Assembly (NCBI GenBank): GCA_013396995.1
Contig: VWZP01002200.1
Span: 558,001 to 622,000 of the forward strand
Direction: 5' to 3'
Source of the DNA: Dicaeum eximium
Taxonomy: Eukaryota > Chordata > Aves > Passeriformes > Dicaeidae
Length of the DNA: 64,000 nucleotides
Each line of letters begins with the position of its first letter. The first letter of the stretch is position 1. Below the pieces are notes generated by a model. It made no database searches. It was not told the DNA's origin and saw only the letters and a list, made by a program, of their open reading frames with translations. Below, piece by piece: positions 39,001-51,600 of this stretch. The position numbers and the translations under genes are program-made.

Positions 39001-42000
39001 GCGATCGCTGCTCTCATGTTCATGGGGACAGCTGCTCACATCTTCCCACATGTGAACAGCATCAAAAGAACTTGTGGTAGCAAGTGAAATCATCAGTAAG
39101 TATGAGTCCTGATGCTTGGAGATGTGCAGGATGCATGCCAACTGCAGCTTGCCTTGAGATGCAGGGATGTGTGCTTGCTCCTGAAAGGTAAATGAATTTA
39201 TCCCAAAGGCAGGGCTGTCGTGTAAAGCAGCATACACTAAAGGCCAGGAGGTCTGACCTACTCAGCAGGACCCTGTTCAGTGCAGGTGTGGTACAGAGGT
39301 GGCCCATATACTGGCATCCAGACTGGGAGCTGAACTACATAGGCTCAAGGGACTAAGCCAGCCTTTCTCACTGCATTGCACTCGTGGGAGCTGGCCAAAA
39401 ACTGATGTCTTGAATTTGTTTGCTTGGGTTTGTTGTCTCTGTCTTGTGTCTCCCTGACGTGCAGCTGTTAAAAAGCACAGCCCTTCCAGGTCCTACTGTG
39501 GAGAAGTCAGGAGGAATCTGCAGGTGGTGTTTCAGGCTGACATGACTGCAGCAGAACCGTGCAGTGAACCCAGAATGACTCGTGCTTAGCTGTGCTCGCT
39601 GCCTCACCAGGCTTGGTAGCACTGCCCGATGGTGTGACCCCCCGAGTTACAGACTGCTGGTTGTCATTGCTGTCATCATTAATCTGATTTCAGATTTTGT
39701 GGTTTCCGTTGCCACAAGTGTCCCTCGCTGTTTCACCCACAGAAATTAATGGGATGGGTAGTGTTGGAAGGGTTTTGTCTTTGCTTCCAGTAATAAGTTC
39801 AAATACACGAAAATAGTCCTCCTGCATTTTAGAGAAATATACTCCTACCACTGTGCTGGAGTTGCCAAGGATAAATCTCTGCATGACTTTTCCCTGCCCA
39901 GAAGGCTTACTTATTAGTCAGGTAAGTGGATTTGCCTTGAAAACATCCAGCAAATTCAACTATTGATGGTTTTAAACTCCACGAAGCAGATCCATGCACC
40001 TACAGGAGGATTCTCCTGCTTCATTCACCTGGAAGCAAGGTTGAAAGATTAAAAAGGGTCAGAAATGTATTTGACATTTGTGGCCCAAACATGCTCAAAT
40101 CTTCATCCTGGGGGAGGGAGGGCCTCTAAGTAATGGGATTTGGGAAGTTTCTGTCCTCTTTAAGACCTTGTTAGGTGATGTGATTGCCTTGCCACCTAGT
40201 AGCACGCCAATAATGAGACTTTTGATGGCTGTCACTCAGCAGGGACGTGAATGAAGTTAGATGATGGTGATAAATTGCTTGCCATGTTGGCTGCAGAAGG
40301 GGTTAGGACAGGGCAATTGTGTGCCTGAAGCAATGTGGAGCAGGTGCACTCACACCTTTGCTCAGTAATGGGAAGTGCATTATATTAGACCTAATCTATG
40401 CATGCATGTGAGAGCGAGTGCTGCAAGGTATTGCGGGGTTATTATTGTAATAGAATCCTTAAAAAGCAGGGGAAAAAAGCTAGGTAGTAAGCAGAAATAT
40501 CTTAATTTGTCTGACAAGGCCAGTAGAGTTCTAGAGAACAGCACTGCCAGCAAGTTCCTGGCCCTACATCCTTTTTCTACTCTGCTTAATTTTTTTCTGT
40601 AGTTTTCTCTGTGGAAAGTTTTTCTTGCTCTCAAACAAAAGCTTCACACCTTTTCATCATGACTTTCATCCTCTCTCACTATGGATTTTTTTGCTCTCTG
40701 CAGTGGTTCCTTGCCCACGAGTACCATAGCTGGCTTTTTTCCTGGTCACATGGAGGGTGGGCATGCTGGGCATTGTCACTCAGGATGGGGTGATGCTCCA
40801 GGGGAAAACATCAAGGAAAAGGTATTCCCCTATGGATGTGAAGTGCACATAGTGGTGAAAAGCTTACCAGTGATGGTTCAGAAAAAATGATGCAACTATG
40901 TAAAGAAAATGCATCCAGACCTTTCCAACAGGAATTATTTTTGGGGCTGGAGTTGGAGGATCAGCTAAACTTTTTCTGACTGAATGTCTCTTATCAGTAG
41001 GATTTTGCTTACGTCCCTGCTTTTCATTGGTGGACAAATTAAAAAATAGGTTATTGCCCATGCTGCTGAGATACCACAAGTGGGGTCTTTGAGCTACATC
41101 CATACCACACTCAGGATGAGCTGAGCAAATGTACTCCTTGCTTTGGCTGGTGGCTGTAGTGCAAAGAATGGAAATATTCATTTGTTTTCAATTCAGCTTT
41201 GAGCAGAATTAATCCTGACTCAATCAGAATTATAGTGCAAGCCTTAAACCAGCAAATCATCTTTCTGGCTTTCATGCTGACTCCTTAGAAGTATCTGCTC
41301 AGCTGTCTGTATTGCTGTATAGCTACGCTAATCTGACTAATTTTGTTTTCCTCATTCAGCCCTTGGTGGCTGTTTTGAATTTTTGGAGTTAGATTTCCAA
41401 GAGAAGCAGGTTAAAGTTAGGTTTATAAACCTATATCCAGGCACGTAAGTGAAAGATGTGGAGTAAAACCTCTATCCCATTGAAGCTAATGGTGAGGCTT
41501 TGATCATTCCTGGTTTTCCAAGAGCATTTTTTAAGTCCCCAAAAGAGACTAGGCACCTACAGCACAAGACAAAACCCCACAGCATTTCTTGCTTAAGTGG
41601 CACTGGGAGTGATTTGGATGTTGCTCACCAAATTGTTAAAGATTGGGCTTTTACAAGTGTACTCACAGGACTTCTAAAAACCCAGTTCTGGCTTTGAAAG
41701 GTTTTACCTAGCACCTTGCTGGAGTACATTATTGTTTGCAAAGGATGCTAAGTATTTGCTAAATTGGAACCTTTTTTGTTTTTAGAGGCCAAATGTCACC
41801 ATTTTCTGGCTAAGAGGGAGTGAGCTCTGGTAGCAGCCCAATAACATCCCCTCAATGAATCAAAAGTGATCCAGAGAAATTTGGTGGACTTGGATATGGA
41901 AAATAAAAAGCCTGCTTAAGCAGTATCCTTGATTAAATTTGAATTTGTAGCATGGGATAAAAAAAGTCTCTCTTCATAAGGGGTATACTTGATGAATCAA

Positions 42001-45000
42001 TTCTCTGTGCTGGTGGTTGATAGAGGCTTTATACAGAGTGTATGCTTGGGAATTTCGTTTGGGCACAAACACAGCTGCAAAAATTCTGCCCATCAGCAGA
42101 AATTTCCCCATGTCTGTCTCTCATGAAATCGTTGCAGGAACATATATGTGCCCTCATATCTTACCCACAAATGCTTGCATAGAAAGGAGGTGGCAAAGAC
42201 AATTCTTCCCCCCAGGTTGCTTTAAAGAAATATTAATTCCTCCTAGGGCTAGAGGCAAATAATGGAGAGGGTGAAAAGGGAAGGGAGAGGCTAGGGGGAG
42301 TCTGAAATCCAAATGTGGTGTTGAGCTGAAGGCACTCATAAGACAGAAAGCCATGAAACCCACAGGAGAACAGCCAGTGTCCTAATAAAAGATGTAGTCA
42401 CCACGCAACAAAAACAACAGGATTTTGTATGCATGTGTCTGGCTAGGACCCTCACTTGCCTGCAGCCCCTCAATTTCTCAGTTCATCTGAGTGCCAGTGG
42501 GTGGGATCCTGGTTTTGGGGCTGGGGGGTGCAAGGACTCAGGCACAGGAGCCTGGTCTGCAGTTAGAGCTGTGTATCCCTTGAGATGTCTTGTGATCATC
42601 AGTAGATCCAGTAACACAAACAGTCAGGATTTAAAAGATACCTCGATTTCAGAATTAGAAATTGCGGTGACTTTTCCTTTAAAGCAGGTGTTCTCACGGT
42701 GTGAGAAGATGTAGCTGGAGCAGCAGCACAACGTCTTCCAGTGCTTGTAGACCAGCACGATTCCCATGCATATGGATGAAAACAGGAACTATTCCTATTT
42801 TCCCCAAAAGACTCTACCAATGTCTGACATGTTACCGCAGGTCTTCCAGCACAATAACAAAGAAAACAACAGTTTTCCCCTGTGGTCTCATCGACTCTCT
42901 TTAAGAGTCCTGGCTTGGTATTAACAAGTAAACAATGTTTGCTTCTGCTGGATTGCCTTATGCTACAGAGATAAAATAAAATTACCAGGAAGGGAAGATT
43001 TTATAAGTGAGTTACTGGGTATTTTTCCCTTTCTGAAAACAACCCAAACCAAATGCTGTCAACCGAAAGGAGCAAGGGGAGAAGTCACTGAAGGAGGAGG
43101 TGATTAGATATATATTTATTGCATTTGTAGGAGTACATTATTGCTGATTCAATGAAATAAGAAAATTGTTTAGGCTTGCCTGAATGAGCATTATTTTATC
43201 TAATCAACCTTTTCTAAATTGGTCTTAATGTACTTCTATAAATACATTATTTCCAAACCCCAGGTTGTGTGGGCAGTATCAATTCTGCTCTGGCACTGAA
43301 ATATGCCCGCCCTTTCGTTCCATGTTGGAAACATGATACTTTTCCCCACACACACTCCAGAAAGAGAGGTTTGTAAATTGGTTGGAAGGATAATGGACTA
43401 TGTGTGGAAGAGAGGAATGGGTCATTTAGTGGTGGGGTGCCAGCTTCTCTGTAGGCAGGCTGCTGAGCACAAGCCTGGGCTGCTCTATGTGTAGGGCTGA
43501 TTTTGGTAACCTGCTGGTATCTTTCTTACATTCTTCAGGCCAAGAGGACTTGGCATCCCTGTGCCCACAAGGTCTCTGGAGTAAGTTTCTTTTCCTGGGG
43601 CATGGGAAGCCAAAATGCTTTGGCATTTAAGTCCTGAGAAAACTCTGGGACTTGGGACTCAATTGCTGCCAGGCTCAGTTTGGGGCTTTTTAGAAGATAA
43701 CTTCCAAAATGTGACCCAGAAGGCTGATTTAATGAGGAAGAAGAAGGATACTCTGCCAGAGTTTAGCATAACATCAGGAGGAGGAGCTGTGGTGGTATTG
43801 ATTCTGGTGTGAGAAAAGGAAGAGCTGCAGTCAAACCCTGAAAGAAGCCATGAGGATTTGCCCTGAGGAGCTGGGATCAGGGACTAAGCTCTCATCCCAG
43901 TGCTGGTGGGCAGGGAAGTTTCTGGCTAAGCAGCTAAAGGAAGGTTTGAGCACAGGCTGATGGGTTTTGCCTTGCTAGCAGAGCACGCTCCTACCAGAAA
44001 TTAAGCTGGGACTGTTCCCTTGAACACGTTAAGTGGTTGTAATTGTGTTGTTATTAATCCAAGGTGATATATCTAAATGTCTTCATGCATGGATCATGAA
44101 AAGCTAAGTAGCATTACGGGGATGGGAAGTAATAAACCATGGATTCATGCAGGAAAATAAAAAAGACAACCCATGTCAGTTTTGCCTTTGATAAGCAGTT
44201 AATTTATCTCAGAACTGGCAGAATTCCCTGTAGTTTGTGTAGGGAATTTCCAAGTTGTGCTATGAATATCAGAGTAATATTTTGTTATCTGAGTCAACTG
44301 ACAAGTGTTGGAGCATGACAGCTATTGGGAAAGCAAATTCCAAAGACAGGTTGAGTCTGAATATATGATAGAGTAAAGGCTGCTCTAGGTGTGTATGGCA
44401 GAACAAAAGGCACGATGGTTTTAGTTATTGATAGCAGAGGCTCTTTCTACATAGCAGGTGGGATGATGTCTTGGGAATGGATTCCTAGGCTGAAGCAGCA
44501 TGCTGTGAATCTTTCAAGGCCTCTCTTTTGTGCTGGCTGTAGCTTGGCCCCTTTGAAAAACCTAGAGCAGGCACTGTGAGCAGCAGTGCACTCCCAGGAC
44601 ACATCTCCTGGTCGAGTTTTATCCCCTCATGGATTGATGGTTTGTGTTCTAGGTTATAGATCCATATTTAGCTCCGTGGTTAGAGAGCAGTCCCAGGTAA
44701 AACTGTGATGGGACAAGGTATTGTGGCACACGAGAATATCTCACGCTGCTGAGGGATCTGACAAGCAACACAAAATTAAACCTGTAACTTGGAAACTACA
44801 GCTGAGGAGCTCCTGACTGTTTGTTTAGGTGTTAAGATGCCTGTGGGGCTGGGGATCAGAAGGAGGGGTGCTGCAAGGATGGAGAGGTAAGGTCTCTCAG
44901 GGGCAGACTGGTGTGCAGGGCAGTGGTGGTTGTTGCATTGGGGGGCGTGGCAGAAGAGCATTAGGAAATCTGCCAACAGACAGCTCTACTTGATCCCTGC

Positions 45001-48000
45001 AAGGCAATAGGAGAAGTCTAATGCACGGCCTTCTGCAAAAGCAAAAACATCATTGTTTGTAACCTTTCAAGGAGCAGTTTCATTGAAGGGAAATAACAGA
45101 TAGCAATCTGGATTTTTTGTTTGACATACTTCAGAATAAAGATGAGAGCTAGTTTCTACATTTGTTCATCTTTGGAATGACATACAGCTCTCCAAGCAAG
45201 CCACACATAAGTTTCACAGACTGTTTTAGTTTTTTTAAGAGCTATCAAGTAAATTCAGAGACGAGCAGATAATATACTCGGCTTGAAAATGATAAGCATG
45301 GAGATATGAAAGACATTCCTTCTGTGCTGTTGAAATGAAAAGATTAGTGGAAATGTCATGGCTCAGAATTCATGAAGCAATGTTTCCCTAATCAACTATC
45401 AGAATAAATTGCCAGAACTGCAGTATATTTCTTTTACATGAGAAGACTCTGTCTGAAGGCATGCTGAAACAGGTGCTATAAATATATGTAGAAACCCTTA
45501 TACATAATGTTCTGCATTACAAGGCTTATCTCCTAATTGTGTTACTCCTGTGATTAGCTGTTATAAAACAGCTCAGCATACAACTTCATAAATACTTGCC
45601 ATAACAGGCTCTGCAGGAGAGGCCTGCCCAAGCATGTTGCTGCCCATTTATCTTGGCTGGGGAATGGCCCCTGGGTGTCTGCTGGTGCTGCATCCTTTGA
45701 CTCAGGAGCAAGGAGGACCTAAAGACTTGTTTTTGCTTCAGAAGAGGTCTTGGCAGTGCCTGCAACTGATTTGATGCTTTCAGATGGTGAGTGGCCCTAT
45801 CTCTGTTGCTTCTGCCATTCTTGGGAGATGTGGAAGAATGGGAGATAGAATTTGCATAAGCATGTCCTATACATATAAATGTAAAAATATGTATACTACA
45901 CACACACGCATACCCTATCTGGGTATCTGGAGGTATCTGCCCCTCAGGTCTGGACACTAATTAGAATGAGTGACTTCTCAAAAACCTTAAAACATTACTT
46001 AAATTCATGAGCTTGCTTCACTGAAGCAAGTGAGGGAGTGATTGCTCCAAGTGCTCTGCTGACAGATCTTCTGACCAAGAGCACAACTGGGGCAAATAAA
46101 CTCTTGCCCCATTAGAGGCGAGTACAGAAAGGAAACAGGTGCCCCCAGCACTCCCAGGGTGGTGTGATCTTTGTGCTTCCCTGTTCTGCAGAGGGAGCAG
46201 ACTGGAAAATAGTTCTGCTTTCTTCTGAAGATGCTGCACAAGCAGGGAGAGGAGGCTGCTCCCTGGTAAAGTGAGGTCTCGAGGTAAGTATGGGATGAGG
46301 GACATAAAGCAGGAGAAGCACAAAACCTGACGGAACAACACAGGATAACTCCCTACTTATTGACCTTGTAATGCGAACCCTGTGAGCCCGGTAAGTGTGC
46401 CAAAAAATATTGCGTGCTATTTTGAGGTTATATTACCTTTTTTTATCCAACATGGACAAAATTCATGCTCTCTTTTCTGGGCTGAGATTTATAGCAGTGG
46501 AGGATATTGGTGCTTTTCTGATTACAGGGCTCTGGCGGAAGGAGACTTCCATACATCCCTCTTGCTGCTACAAGGCTGACAGCCTGTGCTTATGCCTGCA
46601 TGTATTATCAAGGGTTATTAATTTCTTTTGGATGCAAAACTAAAATTAGTGTCACCTGGCTTTTTCCTAACTGAAAATGGCTTTTTAAATATGTAAGAAT
46701 CAGAAATAATTTTTTTGATACCTGGGTCCTTTCCTGAATCTATCATTCAGATGATCATTTGTCATTAGGCACAGCGGGCAGGAGGTTAATTGTAATTGCA
46801 TGGTCATCTGGACCATTGTGTGATTTGAAGCAGAGTTTCTCTGCTGTGTCAGGTCCAACAGTATATTATTTGAAAGCATTAGTGCCAGGTTGCTCTTTAA
46901 ATCTGCCAGGGGGAACTGAGGAAGAAGTGATTTAAGCCTTCGATTTAGTGCTCTCCTCTTGCTGTCCGCTTCAGGCCACTTTACTAGCGATTGCAGAATG
47001 TGAGCAGAATTAAAATACAGAATTTTTAAATAAAATCAAATCCAATGTAGCAACTGAGAAGGTGGAACCCTTCATCATGGTAACTTAATACCATGTATCT
47101 TTGTTGACAACTCTATATGTAAATCACTAATTATTCTAAACTATTCAGTTCCCCTCCAGGAAATCCAGACTTCTGCATTAAAGGCTGGCTATAAGGAATG
47201 AAAGCCTTGTGCCAATTCCCCACGGGTTTTATTAAGCTGCAGAGAAAACCCAAGGTTTTTTTGCATTGTAAGTAACAGTGATAGAGAGATCAGCAATTTA
47301 CCTACATCAGAGGAGATTACTGGGTTTGCAGCAGTAATTGTAAGCACTTTACAGCTTCAGTAATACATATTTTCTACCTTGGTAGAGCAGCAAGGGAAGG
47401 AGGACACAACTGGCTCTGCTCAACTGAGATCTCCTTTTATCACTTTATGCTAGAGGTGATATACAGGAGTGCTGTGAAGGTGCAAAACTGCTCAGGGATG
47501 TCTCTGTGGGTTCTTTTTGACACAAACTTATTTCAAGCCTTCCCTTTTTGGGGGATGGCAGGTCATTTGCAGACATGCCTGATGTCTGAGAGCACATTTA
47601 GTGGCTTTGGAGGTGTCTGGCCCAGGTGTGGGTGTTGTGGTTTGGTGCTGCTCCCAGGCTGAGCTGCAGATTGATGTGTGTGTGGTGGTGTGCCATGTGC
47701 CCTCCTGGAGCCATGGGATGAGCAGCTCTCCTGTCCATCAGACAGCACCCAGCTGGTCCTGTGTGAGCTGCACTAATCCTGTGATCTCTCAGATGTGTTG
47801 GACCATACAAACTGTGTGTTCAGCTGCATGGCCTTGAGAGGACAGGGCAAGAGGAAGATGCCTCTTGCAGCCTGGTGTGGATGTGGTGGGAGCAGCAGTC
47901 GTGCATTCTAGAGGAGAAGAGGCAAGCCCTGGCCCAGTTGTGCAGCCTGTAGGCAGCACTGGTGTGGCTGATGCTGTGTAGCGTACATTTCGGAAGGTAA

Positions 48001-48339
48001 GGTATGGTTAAAACCCCACTAATTAATACTTTTTTTCTGGATTTGAACTAGAGTTGTGTAATCAGTTTGGCTTTTAAACCATGCTTGCAGAGATGCAGAA
48101 ATCACCCAGACCATCAGAATCCCTTTCTTATCTTTATACACCACGCAGTAACCATAAATCTCTAAACTCGTGGTATTGTCTTGTTTAATGCTGCATTCAT
48201 TTTCTGTTGTTTCATCTTCATAGCTGTTTTGTACGCTGTTTCATTGTAAATAATTTTCTTGCTTCTGGTCTAAAGTTCTTTGCAGGGAGAAACAAGCTGA
48301 AGGCTTCTAAATTCTTACATTATCCCTGGAAGAGACAGC

Positions 48340-48381
48340 TTCATCACCTTCTGCTTCTTCTTCATCACCTTCTGCTTCTTT
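48340..48381. repeat. 21-bp tandem duplication, one mismatch
   Basis: Copies at 48340-48360 and 48361-48381 share TTCATCACCTTCTGCTTCTT and differ at the last base. The unit is pyrimidine-rich. Confidence 0.9.
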
Positions 48382-48680
48382 CCTCAGGCTGGAAAAAGGC
48401 TGCCTTGGAAAGCAAAAATTCCTATTTAGATTTATTCTTAAATCTAATTTCTCTAGAGGAAATGAAAGCATCCTTTTTTTATCTCTCTTTTTAAAAAATA
48501 ATTAAGACTCACCAAAAATCTTTCTGTGGATGAGTGTACAGTGATCCTGTGCCTTCTCCAGCTCTTGCCTTTTGTCTTCTTTCTCCTCTACCATCTATTT
48601 ATGTTATTCTTGGCCACCTTTCTCAAAGGAGCTATTGATTAAAGGATGCAAACTGTCTCAGATCCTGCATATCAAGCTGC

Positions 48681-48695
48681 TTTTTTTTTTTTTTT
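48681..48695. repeat. Poly(T) tract, 15 bp
   Basis: An uninterrupted run of 15 T. A second T-rich run follows about 80 bp downstream. Confidence 0.9.
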
Positions 48696-51600
48696 GAGTT
48701 GCTCAGTATGTGAAAAGCATCCATTTTTGCACTGCAGTGCAGCTTTACCCAGATACCTGGTCTCTCCATCTCTTTTTTTTTTTCTTTTCCTTTGCCCTCC
48801 CATCCTGCTAAATGGACATCTTGTCAAATCCTGTTTGTACAGACTGACAGCTATAGAGGTCTTGCAGAAAAAGCCAGATCCCTGCACATACACTACCAAA
48901 CAGAATCAAAATGTCAAGGCACAAATGAAATATATCACTGTGCTTCCCTGTCAGATCTTGCTAATATCACCTGGCTAAATTGACAGAGGAACACCTGCAG
49001 CAAGTTAACCTGGTTTTATTAGCCATTGTTTCACATATATATATTGGGTTATGAATATAGGGACTGCTGGGGAGAAAGCTTTCAGTTATTTCCTCACAGG
49101 ATGAAATACCTCCTGTTCTTCATGCCAGCTACAGTTGGGGCAGTGAAGTCACTTTCAAATAGCACAGCAATTAATAAAGAAAGAAAAAATAATTTCACAG
49201 TCAGCTGTTAAATTAGCAATTCTTTAGAATGTCTGGAGTTTCTGACAGAATTAATATGCACGCAGAAGCCTTGGGCAGCCTTGGTGCATATGATTTACCC
49301 AACAGCTGTAAGAGCCAAATGCAGAGACAAGGAGTGGTGCTGGATTGCGAGGGAAATACTGGAATTATCTGTCTAGTAATCATTTAGCAGCCTTGTTCAC
49401 AAATAATCAAGAAACATTTGGATTTAGTTTATGTCCCTCATTCTTTCAAGACAAATGTGGAAGAAACAGTGGCTGGAAAATAATGTGTTAAGTAACACGG
49501 GTGAAAAAAAGGCAGGGAGCAACATACATTTGAGCAGGGAGAATAAAATATCCAATAAAAGTGCAATAAATTTCCTGTGGATTGAAGGGGAGTATTTTTA
49601 TAGCAGCTTTCTGCAAATTGAATGCATCTACATAAATAATGTAGCGACACATTTAATTGCAACTATTTATTTTTAAATTTGGCTGGATGATGAGAGAATT
49701 TCTGCGTGGAATAATGAACCTTGTATTTTTACCACTTGCACAAATTTGAAAAAAATAAATTGTAATGGTATTTGGGCTAAGTGTCAGAGCCACAGAAGTT
49801 TCTGGCTGCTCTCTAGTGCATCTGAAAAGAAACCAACATCTAAAAGTGCATCCATATGGAATGGATGCTAGATATTGGGGATGCCAAGAGATGACAGGGA
49901 GGAAAATTTTACTAGTCCATACTTGAGTCTAGAAACTCCCATTTGGTCTTTCAGTGTAGAGTGTAGCTCTTCAAATAAAATAATTAATACTTGATGTTTT
50001 ACATTTGCCTTTTGCTGACTTTGCTGGTGGTGTTCTCATTTTCAGGCTTTCTTCTCAAAAAGGCTAGTAACCTTTTTTTCCCTCTTGGGGTTTTTTTGGA
50101 CCGTCTCTCCCTCATTACAAGACTGATTCTTCATATTTTCCTGCAGTCTGTACATTTCAGGGCTGCTGAGAGGACAGGCAGCACCTTCCTGTACCACCCT
50201 TACCTGCTTGGTGTCACAGGAGAGATGCCACAGCACTTGACAAGCCTTGAGAACCAGGTGTGGGATTGGAGCTGGCAGTGAGGAGTGACAAGCTGTTGAG
50301 GGCATGAGGCATAACACCAGCAGGTTGCAATCTTTTTTCTTGCAAGGCATAGGTAAGCACCTTCAAGGGTGCAGTGCCCTTGTGCCTGTGCCAACTGCTC
50401 CCTGTTCTCCCCTCTTTGTGTCTTCCAGTCTTCCCTTGAAGAAATCCAGTATGAATGGTTTCTGTAAAGCAAGCAGATGGTTTGGTTTGGGGTTTTTTTT
50501 TTCCCAAACTGCCTTAGAAAGACTGTTCAAGTTGATGCAATGCAAGGGTGCAGAGATGCAGCAAAAATTACAAATAATATGCAGTGCTTGGTTTCCAGGG
50601 CAAACAGGCTCATAAAGGCAATGCTTATTTCTTTAGCTGTAGCTGGACAGCCATGTGAGCTACATGTGAGCAACAGTATTCCTTTATAATAGTTTGAGAA
50701 TTAAATCTCCATAAATCAAGCTTTGGCAGCTCACAACCTTAAATAAAAAGCCTGTGAGAATGCCAGCATTGATGCTGCAAAGTGTGCTTCAGGCCAGTAC
50801 CTGACAATGTGGGGAAATGGATTTGGCAGGAAAGACATCATGGTAAGGCTTCATGTAGCAAGAGGGAAGGCAGTGCTTGCTTTGCTTTACTTTTTGCTTC
50901 ATATATGAATTTCTGGACCAGTTGCATGTGTCAAACAGCCATTTTTGGGGCAAGAACAAAGCCTTTGAGAAGAGGCAATGGGACAGGGCTGTTAGCAGGA
51001 TGTCTCCTCCCAATGGATGCTTTTGTCTTAGAAAAGTACTGTTTATATGCAAAGTAACGTTTATGTTATATGGGAAGTAATGTTTTATGTCTGATAAAAC
51101 ATCATCTTGGGACATAACTGCATTTTTCTTTCCTCTGGGCTTTTGGGTTTTTTGTGACTGGGCTGGAGTCATGGCAGTTCTAGCTAGTTCATGGCAAGGA
51201 TGACCCAACTCCAGCATCCAAAAGCCATTAGGCTCCCTTCCCAAATAATCCTGAGATTGGCTTCAAAACCAGGGGGTTTAAAGTGTCAAGTTACGTTGTT
51301 TTATCTTGTGTTTGAGCATTTTTATATGCAGCAAGTTTTCCTCCAGAAACAGGAGGGATAGTACTGAAATAAATTCTCTGATGGATTGCAACACAGAAGA
51401 AAAGCTCCCAATATTGTCCGGCTGGCATGGGAAGAGCAGCAATGCCTCAGGTTGCCCTTTGTTGAACTTGTTCCTAAAGAGGAGCTGTTTGGTGGAGTTA
51501 CTTGGCAAGGCAGATGAGCTGTAAAGTGTTGCAGGGTTCATCTGACCCAAAGGGGTAGTTTAATCAACTTAACAAATAATCTCAATATTTTTATGTCTCT

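Noticed and set aside
42499..42528. Possible G-quadruplex
   Set aside because: One loop is 11 bases, outside the usual limit.
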